Assembly (NCBI GenBank): GCA_958295895.1
Contig: CATQHI010000014.1
Location: 1 to 64,000, forward strand
From: Saprospiraceae bacterium
GTDB taxonomy: Bacteria; Bacteroidota; Bacteroidia; Chitinophagales; Saprospiraceae
Direction of reading: 5' to 3'
Length of the DNA: 64,000 nucleotides
Made by a program: the position numbers and the translations under genes. Below, one piece after another: positions 28,087 to 36,985 of this stretch (position 1 is the stretch's first letter; each line of letters begins with the position of its first letter). Below the pieces are notes generated by a model that was not told where the DNA came from, did not search any database, and worked only from the letters and a program-made list of their open reading frames with translations.

Positions 28087-30576
28087 ATGGCCAAAGCAAC
28101 AAAACCGTCGAAACAGCTCGGACTCCGCATGGGGCTGAGTGATGAGCGCATCCCGAAGCTGTTCGGGCTGCTGCTACTGTTTATCGCCGTCTACCTGACC
28201 GTGGCCTTCGTCAGCTACCTCTTTACCTGGAAGATCGACCAGGACCGGGTGCTGCGCTTCAGCTGGAAGCTGCTTTCCGAGGATGCTGCTACGGTCGATA
28301 ACTGGTTGGGCCGCCTCGGAGCCTTCCTGTCCAACTTCTTCATCTACTTCTGCTTCGGGGTGCCGAGCTTTCTGTTGGTGTACTTCGTGGCCCGGCTGGG
28401 ACTGAACCGACTGCGGCGGGCCTCGATTCGGCCCATGGCTAATCTATTTGTGAAGCTGATGCTGGCCACCATCGGCTTTTCGGTGTTGCTAAGTTTTGTG
28501 TTCGGTGGGCTGACGGACTTCCCCATCGGCGGCGGCATCGGTGACTACCTGGTCTCTCACCTGAGTGGAGTACTGGGGGGCTTCGGGGTGGTGCTGTTGC
28601 TGTTGCTATTGGTAGGACTGTACCTGATCTTCGAGGCGCGCATCGACTTTAACGGTTCGCCGGCGCAGATACGGGCCGATGTGGTGGACCACTTCAGTAT
28701 GCTGTTCCGGGGTAAGCGGCCGGCAAGAGTGGTAGCCGGCAGCCCTTCCACACGCGTTGCACCTGCGGCCGCGACAAATGGGACGTTGAGTCCCTCTACC
28801 GTACGCCGGGAGGGGAATGCGAGAATCCTGGCACCCGGGGGGGACGATTTTGAAGTAGAAGGACCGCGTACGCTTTCCGAACAGGGGGTGGAACAGCTCA
28901 AGGGTGACCAGATGGAAATGCCACTGGAGAGTGTGGGCGACCTGACCCTGGTGGCCCACGATCCGCTAGCCGTAGGAGCCGACAACCTAGTAGTGGCTGA
29001 CGGGGATACGGGCATCGACACGAGCCTGGCGGTGACGGAGGAGAATCAGCACCACACCGAGCCCTACGACCCTACGCTGGACCTGCCGGCCTACGAAAGC
29101 CCCCACCTGCAACTGCTCGACGAGCTGGACGTGGGCAAGCACGAGGTGGACCGCGCCGAGCTGGAGGCCAACAAGGACCAGATCATCGAAACCCTGCTCA
29201 ACTACAAGATCGAGATTACGAAGATCCGCGCCACGATCGGCCCCACCGTGACGCTCTACGAGATCGTGCCGGCCCCCGGCGTGCGGATTTCCAAGATCAA
29301 GAACCTGGAGGACGATATCGCCCTGTCGCTGGCCGCGCTGGGCATCCGCATCATCGCTCCCATCCCGGGGCGGGGTACGATCGGTATCGAGGTGCCCAAC
29401 AAGAACCCGCAGATGGTGAGCATGCGGGAGGTGCTGGAGAGCGAGAAATTCCGCACGGCGAAGATGGACCTACCGCTGGCCCTCGGTAAAACCATCAAGA
29501 ACGAGGTGCTGGTAGCCGACCTGGCCAAGATGCCCCACCTGCTGGTAGCCGGTGCAACCGGACAGGGCAAGTCGGTGGGCATCAACTCCATCATCATGTC
29601 GCTGCTGTACAAGAAGCACCCCTCGCAGGTGAAGCTGGTGATGATCGACCCCAAGAAGGTGGAGCTGTTCCCCTACGCCAAGCTAGAATCTCACTTTCTG
29701 GCCTTCCTGCCGGGGCAGACCGAGCCCATCACCACGGAGACCACCAAGGTGATCCACCTCCTCAACTCGCTCTGTATCGAGATGGACCAGCGCTACGACC
29801 TGCTCAAGAAGGCGGCGGCGCGTAACATCAAGGAGTACAACGAGAAGTTCGTGGCCCGCAGGCTCAATCCGGAGAAGGGGCACAAGTTCCTGCCCTTCAT
29901 CGTGCTGGTGATCGACGAGTTTGCCGACCTGATCATGACGGCGGGCAAGGAGGTGGAGATGCCGATCGCCCGCCTGGCGCAGCTTTCGCGGGCGGTGGGT
30001 ATTCACCTAGTGATCGCTACGCAGCGGCCCTCCGTGAACATCATCACCGGGGTGATCAAGGCCAACTTCCCGGCGCGGATCGCCTACAAGGTCACGGCCA
30101 AGGTGGACTCCCGTACCATCCTCGATTCCGGCGGGGCGGACCAGCTCATCGGCCGTGGTGATATGCTGCTGAGTAACGGCGGCGATGTAGTACGCTTACA
30201 GGGGGCCTTCGTAGATACCCCCGAGGTGGAGGAGGTCATCAACTTCATCGGTAACCAGCGGGGCTATGTGGAGCCCTACCTGCTTCCGGAGTACAACACG
30301 GACGAGGAAATGGCCGGCTCCGGTGCCCTAACCTACGCCGATCTGGACGATATGTTTGAGGATGCCAGCCGGCTCATCATCCAGCAGCAGCATGGGTCGA
30401 CCTCGATGATCCAGCGGCGGCTTAAGCTCGGCTATAATCGGGCCGGTCGAATCATGGACCAGATGGAGCAGCTCGGCATCGTGGGCCCTTCGCAGGGCTC
30501 GAAGCCGCGCGAGGTGCTGGTGTACGATGAGATGGAGCTGACGCGGTACATTGATGATTTACGGAATCGGGGGTAG
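28087..30576 (+). CDS. ftsK: DNA translocase FtsK
   Basis: 829 aa from ATG 28087 (MAKATKPSKQLGLRMG); the ORF extends 27 codons upstream but those overlap gap sequence. Four membrane helices in the first 190 residues, a linker holding a weak copy of the dispersed motif (28757-28775, read VAPAAAT), then the motor with Walker A GATGQGKSVG and Walker B VLVIDEFADL, and the C-terminal winged-helix gamma domain (SMIQRRLKLGYNRAGRIMDQME) that reads KOPS. It clears chromosome ends through the septum and activates Xer recombination at dif. Confidence 0.96.
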   Translation: MAKATKPSKQLGLRMGLSDERIPKLFGLLLLFIAVYLTVAFVSYLFTWKIDQDRVLRFSWKLLSEDAATVDNWLGRLGAFLSNFFIYFCFGVPSFLLVYFVARLGLNRLRRASIRPMANLFVKLMLATIGFSVLLSFVFGGLTDFPIGGGIGDYLVSHLSGVLGGFGVVLLLLLLVGLYLIFEARIDFNGSPAQIRADVVDHFSMLFRGKRPARVVAGSPSTRVAPAAATNGTLSPSTVRREGNARILAPGGDDFEVEGPRTLSEQGVEQLKGDQMEMPLESVGDLTLVAHDPLAVGADNLVVADGDTGIDTSLAVTEENQHHTEPYDPTLDLPAYESPHLQLLDELDVGKHEVDRAELEANKDQIIETLLNYKIEITKIRATIGPTVTLYEIVPAPGVRISKIKNLEDDIALSLAALGIRIIAPIPGRGTIGIEVPNKNPQMVSMREVLESEKFRTAKMDLPLALGKTIKNEVLVADLAKMPHLLVAGATGQGKSVGINSIIMSLLYKKHPSQVKLVMIDPKKVELFPYAKLESHFLAFLPGQTEPITTETTKVIHLLNSLCIEMDQRYDLLKKAAARNIKEYNEKFVARRLNPEKGHKFLPFIVLVIDEFADLIMTAGKEVEMPIARLAQLSRAVGIHLVIATQRPSVNIITGVIKANFPARIAYKVTAKVDSRTILDSGGADQLIGRGDMLLSNGGDVVRLQGAFVDTPEVEEVINFIGNQRGYVEPYLLPEYNTDEEMAGSGALTYADLDDMFEDASRLIIQQQHGSTSMIQRRLKLGYNRAGRIMDQMEQLGIVGPSQGSKPREVLVYDEMELTRYIDDLRNRG

Positions 30577-30601
30577 GTAGACTTTCTAGATTCGTATCTG
30601 T

Positions 30602-31324
30602 TTACATACCCTTAAGTAGACTTATTAACAGCTTTTGATTTATGAGGTCTTCCGCAGACGATGCTATCGGATATAGCTTCTTGAGCCGCCTCATCTGAAC
30701 TGCGTTGGCAACTGGTACGCCAACTTGGGAGCCATAGGGTTGAACACCATAGTCAGCAACACAAATACGATCTATCAGCATTTTCAAGGGCACATCGCCC
30801 GGAAGCTGCCCGCTTGAGGTAGCTATTCGAATCACTGATAGGTAATGTTTCATCGTCTCAACGTCGCTGTGCTGGATGACTAGCCACATCACGTGAGCTA
30901 AATCTTCACCCACAAGATCTACTCCAATATATCGTTCATAGCGGACGAATAGGCTATCAATTTTTTCCAGATTTTTTCGGTCAATAGAACTCTGTTTTGT
31001 AGCGTCGTATACTGTTTCCCCCCTAAATTGCTCGTCAGCTTCGGAGATAGCTAGTAACTGACGCTGTAAATTGGAATAGCTTGCAATACGAGCTGCTCGC
31101 TCGTTGCCTTGATCAGCAGCTTGATGCGGAGGTTCAGTTTTGGAGTTGAAAATCGCGTTGAATTTCTCGGGACCAATGTATTCTCTCCACCTTATCCCTG
31201 TAGGATTGGTTTTAGCGTAGGATAGAAGCTTATCGAACCCAACTGGATTAAGGTTACGACTCTCCTGCAGAAAGTTTACTACCTGTTCTTTTGGCAACTC
31301 AAGTATTGTATATGCTATCGCCAT
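30602..31324 (-). CDS. DUF6624-like protein
   Basis: 240 aa, no signal peptide. The C-terminal half shows a DUF6624-type pattern: DEQFRGE, DRKNLEKIDSLF, AHVMWLVIQHSDVE, and DRICVADYGVQPYGSQ. Function of the family is unknown. AT-rich compared with ftsK, which it meets tail to tail 25 bp away; this marks the start of the accessory island. A small secreted peptide gene lies 23 bp upstream on the same strand. Confidence 0.65.
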   Translation of the reverse strand: MAIAYTILELPKEQVVNFLQESRNLNPVGFDKLLSYAKTNPTGIRWREYIGPEKFNAIFNSKTEPPHQAADQGNERAARIASYSNLQRQLLAISEADEQFRGETVYDATKQSSIDRKNLEKIDSLFVRYERYIGVDLVGEDLAHVMWLVIQHSDVETMKHYLSVIRIATSSGQLPGDVPLKMLIDRICVADYGVQPYGSQVGVPVANAVQMRRLKKLYPIASSAEDLINQKLLISLLKGM

Positions 31325-31347
31325 GTTCCAATAATTTACGTAGTTAG

Positions 31348-31518
31348 CTACTCCCCCTCATGAAGGTCAATATTTTCCCAAGTTTCTTCGATTATTCTCT
31401 TGGCTAACAAGTAGTCCGCTTCATCTACATTGGTAGACTGTTCGGGCACCGTATCGATAAACTGTGCATTTGCTACAAGAGACATACTCAATAAGGCAAT
31501 AAAGCTTAGAATTTTCAT
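31348..31518 (-). CDS. Small secreted peptide, hypothetical
   Basis: 56 aa from ATG 31518, the start that gives a clear signal peptide (MKILSFIALLSMSLVANAQ); mature part about 37 residues and acidic (FIDTVPEQSTNVDEADYLL...). A start at 31548 would put ten extra residues before the signal. Not recognised. Possibly co-transcribed with the DUF6624-like gene. Confidence 0.5.
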   Translation of the reverse strand: MKILSFIALLSMSLVANAQFIDTVPEQSTNVDEADYLLAKRIIEETWENIDLHEGE

Positions 31519-31589
31519 TAGTGTAGTTGAGTTAATTTTGAAAAGCACCCCGTTTACTATGTTCGTGTTCGCCCTACACTGCTAGATAA

Positions 31590-32462
31590 GAGCTTGTTTG
31601 GGAATTTTTGCGTCTTGACAAAAGTGGTTGTTGGCCTGTTTAAAGGGTGACTAAACCGAGTAAAACATGCAAAGGCGATACACCCCGCTAACCAACAACC
31701 AATGGAAAGTTATAAAGCAATTCTTAAACTGGAAAAGAAAACGCAAATTATCTTTGCGCCGCGTCTTCGATGCCATCCTTTACCTCACCCGTACGGGTTG
31801 CCAATGGCGCAATTTGTCTCAGACTAGATTTCCTGCCTGGAACGCGGTATACTACTACTTTCGGCCGTGGTCGCTGAATGGCACGTTGGCTGAAATCAAC
31901 CTAGCGTTGAATCAGCTAGAACGCGGTATTTTAGGTCGCAACCCCTTGCCTAGCCTGGCTTTGGTCGATTCCCAGAGCATCAAACTCGCTCCCATGATCT
32001 ATGAGCACCGAGGGGTGGACGGTAACAAAAAGGTCAATGGGCGAAAGTGACACCTATTTAACGGACGTGTTGGGTCGGATCTATGGGGTCCACCTTCACG
32101 CAGCCAATCGCCACGACAGCCCCCAGGGAGTGCATCTACTCAGGGGCCTAAAGGACAAGATTTCAACCCTGGAGAAGGTTCTTGCCGATAAGACGTATCG
32201 CGGCACGTTTGCCGAGGCAACCCGCGCCCTAGGCCTTGAATTTGAGGTTCCTGAACGGGCCGAAGAGCAGGTAGGGTTGGTGGTTGAAAAGAAGCGCTGG
32301 GTGGTCGAGAGATCGTTTGCCTGGATGAATTCCTATCGCCGGGTGGCGATGGATTGGGAGCATACGGTACAAAGTTCGGCTGCATTCATCCTCCTAGCCA
32401 ACATCAGCATGGTAATTGAGAAGATAGGAGATTGTGGCCAAATTAAATTCCCAAACATGCTC
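31590..32462 (+). mobile_element. IS5-family insertion sequence, decayed
   Basis: 873 bp. Left end GAGCTTGTTTGGGAATTT and right end (reverse complement) GAGCATGTTTGGGAATTT match in 17 of 18 bases. A 3-bp duplication TAA flanks it (31587-31589 and 32463-32465), as expected for TNA-targeting IS5 subgroups. It carries one transposase gene that is no longer intact. Confidence 0.85.
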
Positions 32463-32465
32463 TAA
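31667..32465 (+). pseudogene. IS5-family DDE transposase, broken by a stop and a frameshift
   Basis: N-terminal part (MQRRYTPLTNNQWKVIKQFL...TGCQWRNL...ALVDSQSIKLAP...GVDGNKKVNGRK) ends at TGA 32048-32050. Family sequence here is GRKRHLLTDVLG: the TGA stands where Arg (CGA) is expected, His-Leu (CACCTA) follow, and then an extra T in the run 32057-32059 shifts the frame before LTDVLGRIYGVHLHAANRHDS...VERSFAWMNSYRRVAMDWE. Two separate lesions argue for decay rather than programmed frameshifting. The frame ends on TAA 32463-32465, which is the target duplication, not part of the element. Confidence 0.82.
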
Positions 32466-32807
32466 ACGCCCGCTGTGAGGGTGTGCATTAGGGCTCAGTG
32501 AGCGGGTCAGTCGTACCTTTTGGGTGACGACACTCAGCAGAATGACCTCACCGCTCACCCACCAAGTTAGGGTAAAGTACCCGAATCTTTTCGGCCCATG
32601 GCTAGACACCCTCCGATAAATTGTACGCTGCATTCTGATCGCCCGGACGACTAACCTAGCCCGATTGAAAGACCATGTAGCCGGGGTGCTCGATACCTTG
32701 AATGCGTAGCGTACCAAGCCGCAAAGTCACTACAGATAGCTGACAGCTTCTTCGCCGCCAAGTAGGCTGAGTTCCAAATGTGGGAACTTTCCCATATCTT
32801 TAGCGTT
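32466..32807. other. Gap without a clear gene
   Basis: Between the IS5 element and higB. It contains a short inverted pair (CCCGCT ... AGCGGG, 32468-32505) and no ORF with coding character; minus-strand ORFs here run through the IS end and look accidental. Confidence 0.4.
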
Positions 32808-33104
32808 GTGCGAATAATCGCAAAGCGGACGTTGCGGGAGTTTTGGATAAAACATCCGCAAGCCGAAGAGCCTTTGAAGACGTGGTATGATGTAGCTAGT
32901 GGCGCTGACTGGAGTTCTCCGAACGACATCAAGTTTCAGTATGCGCATGCAAGTATCTTACCAGAAAATCAAGTAGTTTTCAATATTAAGGGGAACAACT
33001 ACCGCTTGGTTACCTGGATCAATTACCAGAAGCAACTGGTCTTCATCAAGTTTATCGGCACCCACGCGGAATACAACAAGATCGATGCCACAACTTATAA
33101 ATAG
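32808..33104 (+). CDS. higB: HigB-type toxin (mRNA interferase)
   Basis: 98 aa from GTG 32808, which gives the family-like start MRIIAKRTLREFW; an ATG at 32778 would add ten residues. HigB_toxin family pattern: KHPQAEEPLKTWYDVASGADWSSPNDIK, VVFNIKGNNYRLVTWINY, KFIGTHAEYNKID. RelE-fold ribosome-dependent mRNA cleavage is known for the family. Toxin gene first, antitoxin 7 bp downstream, the typical higBA order. Confidence 0.9.
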   Translation: MRIIAKRTLREFWIKHPQAEEPLKTWYDVASGADWSSPNDIKFQYAHASILPENQVVFNIKGNNYRLVTWINYQKQLVFIKFIGTHAEYNKIDATTYK

Positions 33105-33111
33105 TCTACCC

Positions 33112-33519
33112 ATGAATATCAAACCGATCAGGGATGAGGCTGATTACGAAATGGCTTTAGCTCGATTGAATGAGATCTTTCAGGCTTCAGCGGGGACGAC
33201 AGAAAGCGACGAGGCAGATGTCCTGGTAACGCTTATCAAACATTACGAATCAGCGGTCCATCCCATCGAAGCTCCAGACCCCATTGCGGCAATCCGTATC
33301 CGGATGGAAGAAAAGGGGTTGAGAAACACCGACCTAGTACCCGCTATAGGGTCCAAAAGTCGGGTGACGGAGGTGCTAAAAAAGCGCCGCCCGTTGACGG
33401 TACCGATGATTCACGCGCTCAGTAAACAATTGGATCTTTCTGCGGGCACGCTGGTTCAGCCTTATGCTCTTCGTCCTTATCCTCAAACCCGCAAAGGCTC
33501 TAAACCGGTGGAAGCATAG
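33112..33519 (+). CDS. higA: HigA-type antitoxin (XRE family)
   Basis: 135 aa from ATG 33112 (MNIKPIRDEADYEMALARLNEIF). N-terminal acidic region binds toxin; C-terminal helix-turn-helix around MEEKGLRNTDLVPAIGSKSRVTEVLKKRRPLT. Neutralises HigB and represses the pair. The operon sits directly upstream of the restriction gene, same strand. Confidence 0.9.
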   Translation: MNIKPIRDEADYEMALARLNEIFQASAGTTESDEADVLVTLIKHYESAVHPIEAPDPIAAIRIRMEEKGLRNTDLVPAIGSKSRVTEVLKKRRPLTVPMIHALSKQLDLSAGTLVQPYALRPYPQTRKGSKPVEA

Positions 33520-33545
33520 GCGCGTCTGTGGCTCAAAGTGGAATC

Positions 33546-33567
33546 AGGGCGGGGCCGCGGGTACAAG
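33546..33567 (+). repeat. Dispersed GC-rich motif between higA and res
   Basis: AGGGCGGGGCCGCGGGTACA, forward, 27 bp after the higA stop and 71 bp before the res start. Confidence 0.65.
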
Positions 33568-33637
33568 GCCTGCTTGTCTGGCAACTGGTGACCAGTAATT
33601 ACCTTGGAGGTTCACCTCGCCTACCTCACCTCCCCCA

Positions 33638-36349
33638 GTGCCCAACAACAAACCCTTCCAGCTCCGCCCCCCCACCCAGCGGTGGGCGCCCTCCCAGTCG
33701 CAGCTCGATGCCTTCGCCGACGCCCACGAGAAGCTACTGCCCCCGCTGGTGCACCGCGTGCGCCAGTTGGTGTACGAATGGCGCGAGGGCGGCTACCAGG
33801 GGGCTTCCGCTACGACGCGGCAGCTGCTCGAACACTGGTTCGCCACTGAGCATCCCCTCCCCGGTGGCGAGGGGGCCTTCCAGTTTTACTTCGCCCAGCG
33901 CGAGGCCGTCGAATCGGTCATCTATCTCTATGAGGTAGCGCGTTACCGCGACCGCCACGATATGCTGCGGCTCGACGCGACCGAACGCGTCAGCCTGGGC
34001 ATGTTCCCCGAGCGGTGGGCCCGCTATGTGATCAAGATGGCCACCGGTACCGGTAAAACCAAGGTGCTCGGTCTCATTCTTTGCTGGAGCTACTTCCACA
34101 AGCTCTACGAAGCGGACAGCCCCCTGTCGCGCAACTTCCTGCTCATCGCCCCCAACCTCATCGTCCTAAACCGACTGCGCAAGGACTTCGAGGGGCTCAA
34201 GTACTTTTTCGAAGATCCCTTCCTGCCCGAGAACGGCTGGCGGGACCGCAACTGGACGCAGGACTTCCAGCCCACCCTCCACATTCAGGACGAGCTGCGC
34301 ACCATCAGTCCCCACGGCAACATCTTCCTGACCAACGTGCACCGCATCTTCCTCACCGAGGCGTCCGAACCCACGCTGGAGGAATACTTCCTGGGCGGCC
34401 GGGCCCGCGCCGACGCCGATACCGGCCGCGGGCTCGACCTCGGCAAGGTATTACGCAGCGACGCCATCAACGACCTGGTCGTGCTCAACGACGAGGCCCA
34501 CCACATCCACGATGAGAAGCTCGCCTGGTTCCAGGCCATCGAGGACATTCATAACAGCCTACTGCAAAAGACCGGCCGGGGGCTGGTACTGCAGTGCGAC
34601 GTCACGGCCACACCCAAGCAGAACAACGGCAGCATCTTCGTCCAGACCATTGCCGACTATCCGCTGGTAGAGGCCATCCGCCACAACGTGGTCAAAATCC
34701 CCGTGCTGCCCGACCGCGAGAGCCGCCTGAAGGTGGTGGAAAAAGACTCCGCCGACTTCGTCGAGCGCTACCGCGATCACCTTAACCTCGGCTACATCGA
34801 GTGGGAACGGCAGTACGAGGCACTGAAGGGTGTGCGTACCCCGCTGCTGTTCATTATGACCGAGGGCACTAAGGATGCCGATGCGGCGGCCGAGTACCTG
34901 GAGCAAAACTTCCCCCTCCTCCGTAACCGCGTGCTCAGTATCCACACCAACCGGAAGGGCGAGATCAAGGAGACGGCCAGCAGCAAGAAAGCGCAGGAAG
35001 AACTCGACCGCCTGCGCCGGGCCGCCGACGAGGTCGATGCGCCCCACTCCCCCTACCGCGCCATCACCTCCGTCCTCATGCTGCGCGAGGGCTGGGACGT
35101 GCGTAACGTCACCACCATCGTGGGTCTGCGCCCCTTTAGTGCCAAGTCCAATATCCTACCCGAGCAGGCCATCGGCCGGGGCCTACGCAAGATGTTCCCC
35201 CTGGACGTAGAGGAAAGCCTGGTCGTAGTCGGTACCGCCGCCTTCGTCAATTTCATCGAGGAGCTCGCCGACCAGGGCGTCGAGTTTAAGTACGCCCCCA
35301 TGGGGCAGGCCACGGGCCGGGCCAAAAACCCCCTCATCGTCGAGATCGACACCAACAAGTCCGAGACGGAGCTCGACGCACTCGATATCCCCCTACCCGT
35401 GCTCCGGCCCCGCATCATCCGCGACTACAACCGCCTGGACCGCATCGACATCAGCGACCTGAAGCACCCCATCGCCCAGCTACAGGACTTCCCCGGCGAT
35501 ACTAAGGAGATCGTGTTCAACAACATCCACGGTGAGTTCGATCACCTGACGGAGGTCAACGAGTTTACCCCCGACTGGCGCAACGTGCTGAGCTTCTACA
35601 CCGACGGCATCATGAAGAGCAACCGCCTGTTTCAGGGCTTCGACGTGCTCTACCCCCTCGTGGAGGAGTTCGTGGTCGATCGCCTGTTCGGTCGCTCCGT
35701 CGACCCGGCCAACGAGACCGTACTCAAAAACCTCAGCACGGCCGGCGTCCGCAAGATTCTCTATGAGGTGTTCAACCGCGCCATTGCCCGGCTGACCATC
35801 CACGACACCAAAACCACCGAGCTGATCGGCTTCCGTAGTTTGCGCGAGGCGCGGCCCAGTCCGAAGACGGAGCAGCCCTACATCAAGGCCAAAAAGTCGG
35901 TCTTCAATCTCATCCTTGGCGACAACGATATGGAGCGCGCCTTTGCCGGCAAGTGCGAGTCGCAGTTCCGTGACGTAGTCGCCTTCGCCAAGAATACCGA
36001 GGGCGAGGGGGGCGTCCGCTTCCACATCGAGTACCAGAACGCGCAGGGTAGCATCAGCCAGTTTTACCCTGACTTTTTCGTACGTACTAGCGATGGCACC
36101 ATCCACGTGGTAGAGACTAAGGGCCGCGAGGACAAAAACGATCGCCGCAAGATCGCCCGCCTCGTCCGCTGGGTACGCGACGTCAATGCCCTACAGGACC
36201 GGCACCGCTACGCCCCGCTCTACGTGACCTGGGAGGACTGGGTGCAGCACGGCGACAGTGCACGCAGTTTTGCGGACCTGGTGGCGCTGTACGAAGCCGA
36301 TACGCTTGCCGTTGAGCGACAGGTGGGCGGGGGCGCGGGTGCAAGGTGA
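33638..36349 (+). CDS. Type III-like restriction subunit (DEAD/DEAH helicase-nuclease)
   Basis: 903 aa from GTG 33638. Walker A MATGTGKTK, DEAH-like box LNDEAHH, SF2 motif VI QAIGRGLRK, and a C-terminal PD-(D/E)xK-like nuclease site (FYPDFFVRTSDGTIHVVETKGRED). This matches the BPTD_3080-like branch of type III Res proteins that work with a DNA methyltransferase. Intact over 2.7 kb, unlike its mod partner. The very end is a copy of the dispersed motif read GGGAGAR before the stop. Confidence 0.88.
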   Translation: MPNNKPFQLRPPTQRWAPSQSQLDAFADAHEKLLPPLVHRVRQLVYEWREGGYQGASATTRQLLEHWFATEHPLPGGEGAFQFYFAQREAVESVIYLYEVARYRDRHDMLRLDATERVSLGMFPERWARYVIKMATGTGKTKVLGLILCWSYFHKLYEADSPLSRNFLLIAPNLIVLNRLRKDFEGLKYFFEDPFLPENGWRDRNWTQDFQPTLHIQDELRTISPHGNIFLTNVHRIFLTEASEPTLEEYFLGGRARADADTGRGLDLGKVLRSDAINDLVVLNDEAHHIHDEKLAWFQAIEDIHNSLLQKTGRGLVLQCDVTATPKQNNGSIFVQTIADYPLVEAIRHNVVKIPVLPDRESRLKVVEKDSADFVERYRDHLNLGYIEWERQYEALKGVRTPLLFIMTEGTKDADAAAEYLEQNFPLLRNRVLSIHTNRKGEIKETASSKKAQEELDRLRRAADEVDAPHSPYRAITSVLMLREGWDVRNVTTIVGLRPFSAKSNILPEQAIGRGLRKMFPLDVEESLVVVGTAAFVNFIEELADQGVEFKYAPMGQATGRAKNPLIVEIDTNKSETELDALDIPLPVLRPRIIRDYNRLDRIDISDLKHPIAQLQDFPGDTKEIVFNNIHGEFDHLTEVNEFTPDWRNVLSFYTDGIMKSNRLFQGFDVLYPLVEEFVVDRLFGRSVDPANETVLKNLSTAGVRKILYEVFNRAIARLTIHDTKTTELIGFRSLREARPSPKTEQPYIKAKKSVFNLILGDNDMERAFAGKCESQFRDVVAFAKNTEGEGGVRFHIEYQNAQGSISQFYPDFFVRTSDGTIHVVETKGREDKNDRRKIARLVRWVRDVNALQDRHRYAPLYVTWEDWVQHGDSARSFADLVALYEADTLAVERQVGGGAGAR
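36325..36346 (+). repeat. Dispersed GC-rich motif at the 3' end of res
   Basis: GGGCGGGGGCGCGGGTGCAAG, forward, ends one base before the stop codon TGA, so it codes the last residues of the restriction protein. Confidence 0.7.
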
Positions 36350-36404
36350 ACGTGGAGTCGGCCTGCGACCCACTAAACGCAAACCATTTTGTGCACTTTA
36401 ACCT

Positions 36405-36412
36405 TATATTTG
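36405..36412 (+). promoter_or_regulatory. Bacteroidota -7 box TATATTTG
   Basis: An exact match to TAnnTTTG, 52 bp before the ATG of the first insert gene. A TTTTG at 36387 is too close for the usual -33 spacing, so the promoter is plausible, not proven. It would give the two-gene insert its own transcript inside the restriction locus. Confidence 0.4.
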
Positions 36413-36463
36413 CACCTTACGAAGCGAGTGCTCCGTTACTAAATTAGTATTTACAGCCCAACT

Positions 36464-36985
36464 ATGTTAGTCCTTCCACGTCAGCCTCTTGATCGATCCT
36501 CCGGTCTACTCGACCTTGGCCGGGGGGGAAATTCTGTGTTCGGACCTGCAGCCTTTAGCCGCACCTTGCTGGGGTTTGTTGTAGCTATATTATTGATGAT
36601 TTTTCTGTTACTAATATGGCCAATTCTATATTTTTCTCTGCGTCGGATGACAAAAAACTTGACTATATTTCCATCTTACTATGAGGATAATAGTACGGTC
36701 GGTCAAATTACTCCAAGCGTTTACGCAGCGATGCGTAAACATAGGGACAAAGTAGCAAAAATTAAGGCCGGCTTCTCTGATACTAACGGGGCAACCCAAC
36801 TTCCTACCCCTTACCTAAGAAACACCCTGCTGACGTTGCTCCGCGTATGCAATGAGCAAATTTACCGTATTGACACTATTTTAGCCAGATTAGATCAGGG
36901 GCGGGGTGACATCGCCGGATTCAAATCAATCTCACAAGACACTTTGTGGGCTAATCGGCCCAAAGCTTACGCTTATCGCCTGTAA
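36464..36985 (+). CDS. Hypothetical one-helix membrane protein in restriction locus
   Basis: 173 aa, not recognised. One strong membrane segment (TLLGFVVAILLMIFLLLIWPILYF, about residues 34-57) followed by a basic patch (LRRMTK) and a long soluble tail, so probably anchored with the C-terminus in the cytoplasm. AT-rich against res and mod. Its stop TAA shares a base with the next ATG (TAATG), a sign of coupled translation. Confidence 0.65.
   Translation: MLVLPRQPLDRSSGLLDLGRGGNSVFGPAAFSRTLLGFVVAILLMIFLLLIWPILYFSLRRMTKNLTIFPSYYEDNSTVGQITPSVYAAMRKHRDKVAKIKAGFSDTNGATQLPTPYLRNTLLTLLRVCNEQIYRIDTILARLDQGRGDIAGFKSISQDTLWANRPKAYAYRL

Noticed and set aside
32020-32060. Programmed frameshifting in the IS5 transposase
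   Set aside because: The frame change lies after an in-frame TGA at a conserved Arg codon; both lesions together fit decay better. Sister copies would settle it.
32394-32717. Minus-strand 107-aa ORF next to the IS5 element
   Set aside because: It runs across the IS right end and target duplication and has no coding character.
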